Assembly (NCBI GenBank): GCA_019054805.1
Contig: JAHQIY010000029.1
Span: 372,001 to 436,000, forward strand
Reading direction: 5' to 3'
DNA length: 64,000 bases
From: Brachionus manjavacas
Taxonomy: Eukaryota; Rotifera; Eurotatoria; Ploima; Brachionidae
The notes beneath the pieces were generated by a model, which was given only the letters and a program-made list of their open reading frames with translations, searched no databases and was not told the DNA's origin. Below, in pieces: positions 54,667 through 64,000 of this stretch. The number at the start of each line of letters is the position of its first letter. Within the stretch, counting starts at the first letter, position 1. A program made the position numbers and the translations under genes.

Positions 54667-55864
54667 ATGTCGCTCAACAAAACAAACCAAAACCGACGGT
54701 TGATATTTAAAAATTCGGTCAAGCTAAATCTGAAGAGGTTAGACAAACCGATTAGCCATAAGGTCTTATTTGGTTCACTGGATATCGTACTAAACCAGGT
54801 GGAAAATGATGCGATCACATCTGTCTACAATTTTTCTTCAAACAAAGTATGGATAATCGAGTTTAATGCTGCTTTTAATGTTACCCAAATCTTCGATCGT
54901 GAAATCAATATTAATGGAACCAATTTCAGACTTGAAGATGCAAATAAAGTCCCGGATCTCAGAAGGTATTGTACTTTTCGATTTCACTTCTTGCCCTCTG
55001 ATTTCGAGAATCATAGACTTGAAACCTTCTTTAATGCTGTTCGAATTGATGGACTCAATATTGAACACATTACCGAAGAAAAATATAAAGATAGACCCGA
55101 GAGGAAAAATGGTGTCAGAAGAGTAAGAATATCATTTCCAAAAGAAGTTGAGAACATTATTGGAAGCTTATCAGGCCCTACAATAATGTATGGTTTAAAG
55201 TGTCTTGTGTCAATTGTTGGACAAAAGCAGAAATGCTATTTTTGTGATGAAGAAGGGCACAACATAGCGAAATGCCCTGTCAAAGAAAAACTATGCGAAA
55301 AGTGTCATCAGAAAGGACACTTAACACAAAAAATGCTCCATTGCTGAAAAGCTAAAGTCGCTTGAGAGGAAAAAGATTGACTACAATGATCTTTACATTG
55401 ACCAAGAAGAAACCCAATCAATAATTGAAGCTGACCTAAAAGACAATGATGAAAATCTGATGCCAAAAACGCCTGGATATCAGCCATCAAATCTCAATGA
55501 CGAAATGTCAGAAATTAGTCCTCAAGACCTCAAAACTTCAGTGTCAGAAGACAGTTTGGTAAGCCATTTAAACGATCTTCTACCAATAAGTCAGAGACCT
55601 GTCAATGTCCTCTCAAATGATCAGAATGAGACTGAAGCTTTTTTCCAAACAAAAAATCAAATCAAGAGATTTCCCGAATCTGATCCAAATGAAAAAGAGC
55701 TCATCGAAAATGAATCAAAGAAACCATTAGTTGTATTAGAAAATCAAAACGACAGTACCTTCGAGTCTGAATCAAACAGTTCAACAACTGAATGTTCAAT
55801 TCAAGTAGATCAATCATCTAACAAAATTAGTCAGCAAACTGCCAGTCAAGAAAATTTAGAATGA
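54667..55864 (+). pseudogene. LINE-A ORF1: RNA-binding gag-like protein with two CCHC knuckles
   Basis: The first part (54667-55330) has a basic start, an RRM-like or gag-like middle (KVWIIEFNAAFNVTQIFDRE, RRYCTFRFHFLPSDFENHRL) and zinc knuckles. Knuckle 1 is CYFCDEEGHNIAKC (C-x2-C-x4-H-x4-C). Knuckle 2 starts CEKCHQKGH; one extra A in a run at about 55329-55335 shifts the frame just before its last Cys, ending the frame at 55347. In the next frame the last Cys is restored (TQKC) and the protein continues with an acidic Ser/Glu-rich tail to TGA at 55862-55864. So ORF1 is about 400 residues with one frameshift. It binds element RNA. Its stop overlaps the ORF2 start as ATGA. Confidence 0.85.
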
Positions 55865-58728
55865 ACAAGAAGCTAAATAAATCAACTTTAAGAACAAAAC
55901 CTCTTAATAAAACAAGGTTAGTAATTACACACTGGAATTGTCTTCATTTACCTAGTAGGGTTCATCTCTTAGACAATTTTTTAGCTCAAAAATGTCCCGA
56001 CATTGTTTTGCTCAATGAATTAAAGATAGATTTGAGTGAGGCAAAAATTTATCTTGATTTTCAAAATTATCAGTTCTTAACAAAACCACGCAACAAGTAC
56101 GGAGGAGGAGTAGCTATTTTAATTAAAGAAGGAATCGAATTTATACAAGATTTTTCTTACGAGGAATTCAATTCCGAACTCCTTTGTATAAAAATGAACT
56201 TAGGAAAGAATAATGAACTGTTTGTATTTAGTCTTTATAATCCACCTAATGTGCTTCTGAACTTTGAGTTTTTTAAAACAGTAAATAAAACATGTAGAAA
56301 CTACATTTTAGGTGGTGATCTAAACGCTAGAACAAAGCAAATAGGCTGCGTAGGGGAAAATGAAAACGGGATAATATTAGAAAGAATAATCAACGAGCTA
56401 GACTTTTCAGTAATCAATGATAAGCATCCTACTTTCCATATTTTTAATAAGAATTACTTTGAAATTCTTGACCTTTTTTTAGTTTCATCTTCATTGATTG
56501 ACAAAATTACCGACTTTAGTGTCTTAAATAGTCAAGACATGACTAATGACCATTTCCCAATCGAAGCATCGATTTCTATGGGCTATCAATTAGAAAATAA
56601 ATCAGCAGCTAAAAGGCTTAACTATAAGAAAGCAAACTGGCAATTATTCAGCGAGATTTTAAATTCTCAAATAGTGAATGTCACTGAAAGTTCCCTCACT
56701 ATAGATCAACTAAATGATAAAATAACAGAAAAAATTATTTCTGCTTCACATAAAAGCATTCCATATCTTTCTCAGAAAATCTACAAAACGAGTCTTCCGC
56801 CAAACATTGTTAATTTGATAAAAGAACCTAGGAAAGTAAGAAGAAATTACCAGAAAACTCGCTGTCAAAAGCTCAAGCAAAAATTTAATCAACTTACATC
56901 TGAGTTAAAGGCCTCTTTAAAAAAATTCTGGAATCAAAATTGGTTTGATTTTATTGAGAAGATGGGAAAAAACCCACTGACAAGTAGACCTTTTTGGAAA
57001 AAAATAAATAAATTTAGAACAAAAAAAGGATCAAATTTAATTCCTAAATTGATTTTAAATGAAAGGGAATTCAAAACTAATGAAGAAAAGGGAAAATGCT
57101 TTGGAGAACTCTTATCGTCAATATTTAGTCCTAATTCTGATTTAATTGATACTGAGAAAGATATCGAAATTCTAAATTCTAACTCTGTTTTCTTTAGGAA
57201 TTATAACCAGTCTAATTTTAATGATCCAATTTGCTTAAATGAATTAATTATGGCTTTAAAGAGATTAAAAAATGAAGCGGCATCAGGACCTGACCAAATT
57301 CATAATTTAATGTTAAAAAACTTACCTAGAAATTCATTAATAGAAATCATAGAACTTTTTAATTTAACTCTTCGAGAAGGTAGAGTCCCGAAAGCGTGGA
57401 AAACATCTTACATTACTATGATTCAAAAAAAGGCCACTAGTTTACATGATCCTTTAAATTATAGACCAATTAGTATAACGAGTTGTTTAGGAAAGCTACT
57501 GGAACGCATAGTATATTCAAGATTATACAATTTTTAGAGCAAAATTCACTCCTTATCCAGGAGCAATCTGGATTTAGGAAACACCGGCGAACAGCAGATA
57601 ATCTTTTCTTCTTAATTCAAACAATTGTGGAATCATTTAATAGAAAAAAGAGTTTGAGGCCTTTTTTTTGATATTTCTAAAGCCTTTGATAGGGTTTGGC
57701 ATGAAGGTTTACTTTTTAAATTGATTAAAATAAATCCACCTCATTACTTGACTAACTGGATAAAATCCTTTTTAGACTCTAAGACATTTAAGGTAAATGT
57801 GAATGACCATTTGAGCGAAGAATATCAAATAACTGCAGGTGTTCCTCAAGGCTAAGTAATTAGTCCTCTTTTATTTAGTATATACATTAATGACATCCCT
57901 AAAAGAAACAAAACAAATAATGAATACTCTCTGCTTTTTGCAGATGATCTAGTTACATTCTTCATTTATAACAAAAAAGGGAACCTAGAAAATAAGATCA
58001 ATAAATACCTCAACGAATTAGAACAATGGCTTATTAAGTGGAAAATGAAGATATCGGTTGAAAAGTCGTGTTCATTAGTCTTTTCTAGGTACAAAAAAGA
58101 GAGTGATAATCTTAACTTAAAAATTTATGGAAACAGAATAGAGAGACAAAAAGAAATCAAGTTTCTTGGTATTAAATTTGATTCTAAATTAAACTTTAAT
58201 ATACTGGTAGATGAAATTAAAGAGCGCTGCAATAAAAGGCTAAATATTATTAAGATATTGTCAAACAAAAAATGGGGTCTTAATCAGAACACACTAGGAA
58301 ATTTATATAAATCTTTAGTCGGATCGATTTTAGACTATTCTTTTCCTTGCTTGAATTCATTTTCAGAAAATAATATCAAAAAACTACAAGCAATTCAGAA
58401 TACAGCAGTCAGATCTATTCTTAAGTTAAAATATGATACTCCCTCCAACATCGTACATCATGAGGCTTTTAATAAACTAAAATTACTAACAGTCTCGAAT
58501 CGGCTTTTTGAATTGAGTGAGAGATATGTTGGGGCAGGACTGAGTCATTCTATTCCATTGGTTGTAAGACTGGTGAAGGAATACAAAGAAGGTGTCGAAT
58601 CAAGATATATTGACTACCCAACTCCATTGTGTAATTGCTACCTTACTATTTCTTCTTTTTTCCTGAAACTTGAACTATTTAAACATGACCCACATGTAAA
58701 AATCTTTTCAAATTTTATATATTCTTAA
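55861..58728 (+). pseudogene. LINE-A ORF2: APE endonuclease and reverse transcriptase
   Basis: The ATG at 55861 overlaps the ORF1 stop. The endonuclease occupies about residues 20-240, with VITHWNCLHLPSR, IVLLNELKID, YGGGVAILIKEG, FSLYNPP, ILGGDLNART, LDLFLVSSS and MTNDHFPIEAS (NDH in place of the usual SDH). The RT begins near residue 460 (NEAASGPDQIHNLMLKNL, NYRPISITSCLGKLLERIVY). One T missing from a run at 57531-57535 ends the frame at 57537; it continues as LEQNSLLIQEQSGFRKHRRT. A second one-base loss near 57650 precedes DISKAFDRVWHEG. A TAA at 57853-57855 replaces Ser after GVPQG. FADD is at 57937. The frame is then open to 58728. It is inactive as read, but lesions are few. Confidence 0.9.
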
Positions 58729-58916
58729 TTTTCATTTATTTAGCTTATTTACTTTTTTTAATTCTTTTTTTTTTTTTTTTTTTTTATCTTATTTTATTAA
58801 CTTTAATTTTATTTTTATTTTATTTTATTTTATTTCATTTTTATTTTATTTTTTTAATTTTTAACTTATTCTGAAGGAGCTCTAGCTCGGTACAGAAAAC
58901 AAATAAATAAATAAAG
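58729..58916 (+). other. LINE-A 3' UTR and tail
   Basis: T-rich, followed by the conserved GAAGGAGCTCTAGCTCGGTA and A-rich repeats. The same 3' signature is shared by copies at 2962, 25735 and 53460. Confidence 0.85.
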
Positions 58917-59432
58917 AATTAATATGTTAGGACATTTTTATTTTCTAAAATAGGAGATATATAAATTTTTTTCATTTATCGGAACATAAAATAAACAAAT
59001 AAAGTAAAAAAATTAAATAATAAAGAATCTGTAACGAAACTACAGAAAATCTTTAAAACTTTTTGACTTGTAGAACAAATTTAAAATTTCAAAGAAAATA
59101 AAAAGAAAAAATAAAGATTTTTTATTAAAATTAATGATTTTTTTATCTCTAAAATATCTCCATTTTTTCTTCTAAATAATTCAATTTTTAAAGATTTTTT
59201 AAAGAATCTTGAAAGAATTTATAAAATATCTCTTTTAACGTTTTGACTGGTAGAACAGATTAAATTTTAAAGAGAATAAAGAGAAAAAATAAAGATTTTT
59301 TATTAAAATTAATGATTTTTTTTTATCTTTAAAATATCTCCCTTTTTTTCTTCAAAATAGGCCATATTTTAGAGTTTTTATAAAGAATCTTTAAAGATAC
59401 TACAAAAAATCTCTATAAAATGTTTGACTGGG

Positions 59433-62400
59433 CAAACTTATCATTCGCATGAGGCTCGACGTATTCTTGAACAATTTGCATGGCTTTATTAATTTCTACT
59501 TTAGCTATATTTGAACCCATTTTTTCTTTCGTAAAAATATCTTTAATTTGCTCTTTCAACACATCAACTTCAATGTTTACTGTAGCACTTGCCTTTAGTG
59601 AGCGTTTAATGCTTTTCCAAAACTCTCTTTTATTCATTTTGAATAGTTGATTAAATTTATTTAGATGTCCTGCTTTTTGAGCTTAATTTTCAAACGTTTT
59701 TTGTAGGCGGAATAGTCGGTGAAGATTAAGATATTCACTTTTGACTTTTGTCGAGAACCCTTAGTTTTTGTATTCTATGTATTTTGTTAACATATTATCA
59801 TGGATTTCTTGTATGGATTTGTTTCACCATGATTTTTTTATAGTGTTTGGGATTTTTGAATTTCAAGTTTCATTTGAAGTTTTTCTAGTACAATCATTGA
59901 GAATACTCGTAAGTTCATTTATCAGAGCTGTCACTTTGAATAAAAGTTTATTTTTATCACTCTCTTGACTCCCTTCTTTTATTTTCAAAACTAAGGTTTT
60001 GATTTTGTTAGCCACTCTCTCCTAATACCTCAGTCTTTCTCCAAAATTTTGCCAATTAATTTGGATCTTAGATATTTTCATGACGGCTTTCTTTTTGTAC
60101 ATCCTCTCATCACCAAGATCTCTACGATTTACCGAAAAGAAAATCGTATTGTGATCACTTTTGTTAGTCTAATTGCTGAATTTTTAACGTTTTCCTGTAG
60201 ACCATTGTCTGTATTTGTCGCAACATGGTCAATCCAACTGGTAACTTTTTTCAGGATAGACTCTTTATTATAAGAGTAATCGAGTTTTTAGTCAAATATT
60301 AAATCGTTTAATGATATTTTGTTCCTCTTTAAAAAAGCCCTCAACGAAAATGGATTGTTATTGAAACGAATTAAGTCAGTTTTGAGGTCGCCTGCAATAA
60401 TGACTTGTTGATTTGTGAGTTTTTCGGCCTTTAAAACCTCCTCCAATATGTGTAGGTACGTATCAAATTCCATTTGTTGTTGTTTTGTTCCGTCTAGATA
60501 AGGCAGATAGACATTGACATTTTATTTGTCTTAAAATACCAGTCCTATCATTGACAAATCTATGACTGTTTACTTTTACGAATGAAGGCTAAACCACCAG
60601 CCGATCTTCCATATTTTGAATTACGTTTTGACATTTTATCAAATGTAATGTATTTATTTGCATAGAGTGCAGATTCAATTTCATTTTTAGTCGTAGACTA
60701 AGTTTCTTGTAAAAGAAGGATGTCAACTTCATTTAGAATTGTGTTAATATAAGAGCAATTTTTTGGAATCCCACAAGCATTTAAGGTTATTATAATCCTT
60801 ATATTGCTCGCAGCTTGTTGAGATTTATAGTTTAGTTGCTAGTTTGATTTGTCAATTAGCTCAGGGTTCATCAATCCGTTCTTGTCAAGACCCTGATTTG
60901 TTTGCATTATTTTTATAATATAATAATATAACCGAGGGGGTTTAAAGTTGCAGTGTGACTTTCCTCTGCTTTGGACTTTACTCCAAGTAGGTCTTTACTC
61001 CTTTTAGTTCTTTCTCTAGAGTTCCTTTTCGATTGATTTTATGTTCTGTTTAACCATCGCTACATCTTGCTCCAATTAATCATTCTACCTCTTGACTGTA
61101 TTCTAAAGTTCACCTTCTAATGTTGTTTCGTTCATAGTTGGAATAGGTATAGCTGTATTAAATGATTTTTGTCCTGAAAAATTTTTTCACCAAACAATAT
61201 GTCTACGATGTATCTATTCATATTAAATGTCTTCTCGTTCAATCAGTCACAAAGCTCGCTAAAGAACTGATGTTTACGACTACAATTTATGCATGATGGT
61301 TCTTTAGATTTACATGTCATCGTGTTCAGTATGTTTATAAAATCCGGTATAGTTCTTGCGTTTGCCTTTAACTTGTTGCTTTTTATATTTTGATTTTTAC
61401 AGATACGTTCGACATCAATAAGTCCATAGTTATGATCTTAAAGACATTTAGCATTCTCTTCAATATTTATGTCTCTGTCAATTTGGTGTGTGACTATAGA
61501 TAAGTTTTGTGGCAGCTCAATCACTACAACTTCCCCTCAAAGCGCGTATTCTTTGGAGCTTTCTAGCATTTTAATAAAGTCATCGTATGAGTTAACAATT
61601 ATATGGAGCCACCAGTGTTTTTCTCTTTTGTCCTTACCCGATTGAATTAGACATGAAAAGTGCACGCCAAAACATCTTGATAACTCATTTAAGCGAAAAA
61701 AAATGTCATTAGCATAATTTTAAACTCTTGGACCAAATAGCAGGACTTCATATTTGCTTCTTTTATATAGAGATTTTTTCTCTTGTGATTTTGTTCGCTT
61801 GGCTTCATAGATAAGTCTATTCTTTTATTCAAGATATTCTTCGAGTCTTGTGTTCAATTTGTTCTGCTTTATCTCGATCTTTTGGGATTCAGTAATTTTG
61901 GGTCCGATTTCTTTACCAATTATAACTTCTGGATTTCTTTCTAGATCCAGTTTTGATGTTTGACTATCGGTTAGTTGAGATATACTTCTAGTGCTCTCTG
62001 TTGAAGTTAAACCATCTATGATGATATCTCGAATAGTTTGTTGTATTCGTTCATCACGATCACCATCAACATCCATTTCGGGATTATGTTCAGTAATAGT
62101 TTCCGGGGCTTCGGATGTTTCTTCTATGTTAGTTATCTTGCATATTCGGAGACACAATTGGTAGATTATTCATGTTTTGTTTTTCCATTAGCGTTTTTCT
62201 AAGTATCCTATTAGCATCAATTAGTAGACTCTCGTTTGTTTTGCTGGTTTCCCCTTCTCTTAGCTCGGATAAAATAAAGTCTTTTCGTTGTTCAAGTATC
62301 CTTAGATTTTGTTGTATAGTTTAGTATAGTTTTATTTACAGAAGTCGTTCTTTTTTGATTTCCAGTCTTGATTATCGCTGAACTTTTCCTTGCTTGAGTT

Positions 62401-62830
62401 GTCGGAGTTGGCTTAGGTGGAGACATGTGTTTCAAATTTAACTTATGAAGAAAAATCTGTCTGTTTCTTATGTTAGTATGCTTAGAGTTTATTTTTTTTT
62501 TGAATTTCTTCTTTAAACTAACTATCTTCTTAATGAATGATGTGTAGACTTTGTTCTTTTCAACAAAATACTGCGTGCTCAGTATCTTCGTTAAATTTGA
62601 AAGATGTTTTTTATGCTCGTTGTTTGACACGATAAAAGTGTCCACCACCATTCATCTGGTCAAGTTTCTTACATTAAGGAGACCGCCGCTGATTTTTTTA
62701 AGATTGATGATCACTCCTTCTAGAGTTTTTGAGTTCCTAATAAATTGGAGTGTTTGAACCATTTTCTGTTTTGCATGAGGATTAGAGATTTAGTTTTAGA
62801 AAATTATAATTTTTCAGATAATTAATGGTG
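59433..62830 (-). pseudogene. LINE-B 5' half, inverted copy
   Basis: The minus strand repeats the LINE-B 5' half. The basic ORF1 section is at 62651-62292 (119 codons, two residues different from arm 1). The acidic section is at 62157-61825 (110 codons, identical in translation). The Cys/His cluster is near 61310-61250. Endonuclease blocks follow, including the open piece at 60473-60288 with NQQVIIAGDLKTDLIRFNNN, and the RT linker at 59637-59433. A 130-bp stretch near 60800-60940 (AAGGTTATTATAATCCTTAT, containing GACTTTACTCC-type sequence) is absent from arm 1, so it is a small insertion or an arm 1 deletion. Confidence 0.85.
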
Positions 62831-62956
62831 GTACTTACAAAATAATTATCTGCTTAATTTTGTACTCAAGATAAAATATGAATAGGTACACAAAATTAAA
62901 ACACCTATTACATACCATTCATGATAGAAATAAAATCGGCTTATATTTTATTCATA

Positions 62957-63159
62957 TGACAAATTTATAGAAAGTATATGACAAATTTTTCTTTTATTAA
63001 CTGACAAAATAAAAATAAAAAGGAAAACAAAATTATAGAAGCTACTGACAATTTTTTTTATGACTAAAAGTAGCAATAAAATAATGACAAATATTTAAAA
63101 AAAAGGGTTGAAAATATTTAAAAATAATGACAAATATTTAAATTGAAAGCAATGACAAA
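62957..63159. repeat. TGACAAA motif array, arm 2 copy (6 exact copies)
   Basis: TGACAAA is at 62957, 62979, 63002, 63085, 63128 and 63153. It is the inverted partner of the array at 11563-11789. Confidence 0.6.
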
Positions 63160-63263
63160 TTTATTTATTACGAAAAAAAAAAAAAAAATCCAAATGAAAA
63201 TTAAAAAAATTAAAGAAAAAAGAAAACTCAAGTTAAAAAATAAAAAAAGAAATCTTAAAGCAA

Positions 63264-63380
63264 TTAAATTTGTTTTTTTGGTCGACCTCGGCCACGTTTA
63301 GTCGAAGTGGCAGCAGCAGCATTTGAAACTAAATGCTCTTCTTGTTGGTCCGTAAAAGATTGTAATTCGTCAACAAAGAA
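63264..63380 (-). pseudogene. AT-hook protein end, arm 2 copy
   Basis: Partner of 11339-11458, ending TKRGRGRPKKQI and a stop at 63264-63266. The AT-hook core is unchanged. Confidence 0.45.
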
Positions 63381-63474
63381 TATTTAAATAACAAATCTAT
63401 ATTCATTTTTTAATTTAAATTTAAATTCATAAATTGATTTTTTAAATATGATTTTCTAAAATTAGAAAAAAAGA

Positions 63475-63738
63475 ATGGCTGTCAGTATCGAACACAATAA
63501 ATTAAGTAAAAATTTCCACAAATTAGGAAATATCAACAAAAATTATATATTTTTATCTCTTTATTTTTCTCCGAACATATTACAAAAAAATAATTTAATT
63601 AATAACAATATAACACATTTAATAAATTTACACCTTTTATCAAATAAATTGCAACTAAAATCATAAAAGCTCAATATATTTTTTTAATTGACAACAAATA
63701 AAGTACTCATCCAATTAGTAAATGACAATTAGTAATGT
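63475..63738. other. Unique sequence outside the inverted duplication
   Basis: AT-rich. An open frame of 63 codons (63475-63666) is Asn/Leu-rich and compositionally driven. TGACAA-type words occur at about 63690 and 63723. Confidence 0.4.
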
Positions 63739-64000
63739 GAAATTGACCAAGAAGAAACCCAATCAATAATTGAAGCTGACCTAAAAGACAATGATGAAAA
63801 TCTGATGCCAAAAACGCCTGGATATCAGCCATCAAATCTCAATGACGAAATGTCAGAAATTAGTCCTCAAGACCTCAAAACTTCAGTGTCAGAAGACAGT
63901 TTGGTAAGCCATTTAAACGATCTTCTACCAATAAGTCAGAGACCTGTCAATGTCCTCTCAAATGATCAGAATGAGACTGAAGCTTTTTTCCAAACAAAAA
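63739..64000 (+). mobile_element. LINE-A fragment running off the window
   Basis: From 63739 (ATTGACCAAGAAGAAACCCA) to the end, the sequence appears identical to 55397-55658 in LINE-A ORF1 (acidic tail). The copy begins inside ORF1, so it is 5'-truncated or broken, and it continues past the window. The lack of visible differences suggests a recent duplication or insertion. Confidence 0.9.

Larger units (their letters stand above)
54559..58916 (+). mobile_element. LINE-A, full-length copy
   Basis: This is the only copy here with a 5' UTR, ORF1, ORF2 and 3' tail (about 4.36 kb). It interrupts X copy 3: X reads AAGTCTCTTAAGAAATAAG up to 54558 and resumes with AATTAATATGTTAGGAC at 58917, and copies 1 and 2 of X show the empty site. 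The only target duplication visible is AAG (or a few more A/T bases). The 3' end is GAAGGAGCTCTAGCTCGGTA followed by AAATAAATAAATAA. The features follow the CR1/Jockey group: two ORFs, APE endonuclease, RT without a visible RNase H domain. Confidence 0.9.
52357..59432 (-). mobile_element. Element X, copy 3, split by two LINE-A insertions
   Basis: Reading in reverse, X spans 59432 (left end, TTTGACTGGG) to 52357 (right end, CCCAGTCAATTTTATTTTAA). Its sequence is interrupted at 53424-54160 and 54559-58916 by LINE-A insertions. The left end keeps about three tandem modules (GTTTTGACTGGTAGAACAGA near 59240; GACTTGTAGAACA near 59065). About 52690-53120 diverges from copies 1 and 2. Confidence 0.8.
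48525..63474 (-). repeat. Arm 2 of the large inverted duplication, expanded by insertions
   Basis: This is the reverse complement of 11249-19600, carrying extra material: a second X (50540-51989), a flipped LINE-B piece (51990-52356), and two LINE-A insertions inside X copy 3. The breakpoint at 48525 is within the SWIM fragment. The breakpoint at 63474 is where AAGAAT adjoins unrelated sequence. A deletion of roughly 330 bp relative to arm 1 lies near 49690. Confidence 0.9.

Noticed and set aside
54866-55126. Alternative open frames on both strands inside LINE-A ORF1
   Set aside because: Shadows of ORF1; the sense frame has zinc knuckles and coding character.

Overview
This window is very AT-rich eukaryotic DNA made mostly of mobile elements. 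Signs of an animal nuclear genome are short GT-AG introns of about 45-61 bp, APE-type LINE retrotransposons, intron-bearing Helitrons, MULE transposase remnants, and host genes of metazoan type: a TTC4/Cns1 co-chaperone, an IGBP1/TAP42 pseudogene and a receptor-type tyrosine phosphatase fragment. A small invertebrate such as a monogonont rotifer would fit, but that is a guess from composition and element content. I saw no tRNA, rRNA, CRISPR array or bacterial operon.

Layout. 0-11 kb: LINE-A fragments (CR1/Jockey-like), an older LINE-A relative split by a 1.17 kb Tc1/mariner-type foldback element, other foldbacks, AT-rich DNA and a possible solo LTR. 11.25-19.6 kb: arm 1 of a large inverted duplication, holding an AT-hook protein end, a TTTGTCA array, a second LINE (LINE-B) cut by a DNA element I call X, a nested LINE-C with a perfect 14-bp target-site duplication, and a small foldback. 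19.6-48.5 kb: the spacer, holding the TTC4-like gene, a small coiled-coil gene, MULE fragments, the IGBP1-like pseudogene, a possible COMM-domain exon, a LINE-B-related fragment next to a tyrosine phosphatase exon, and remnants of two Helitron families on the minus strand. 48.5-63.5 kb: arm 2, the inverted copy of arm 1, expanded by a second X, a third X orientation and two LINE-A insertions, one of them full length (about 4.36 kb). The window ends in another LINE-A copy.

How it works together. Only the TTC4-like gene (with one apparent frameshift near its end) and its 113-codon neighbour look like ordinary host genes. Nearly everything else is selfish DNA at various stages of decay. Nested insertions give a relative order: LINE-B, then X, then (in arm 2) LINE-A; and LINE-A-like, then the Tc1/mariner foldback. 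The duplicated arms provide uninterrupted 'empty sites' for several insertions. The least explained signals are the repeated TGACAAA and GCTAYGAAA motif arrays, the tandemly repeated ends of X, and a LINE-B piece that appears to have been flipped between two inverted X copies.
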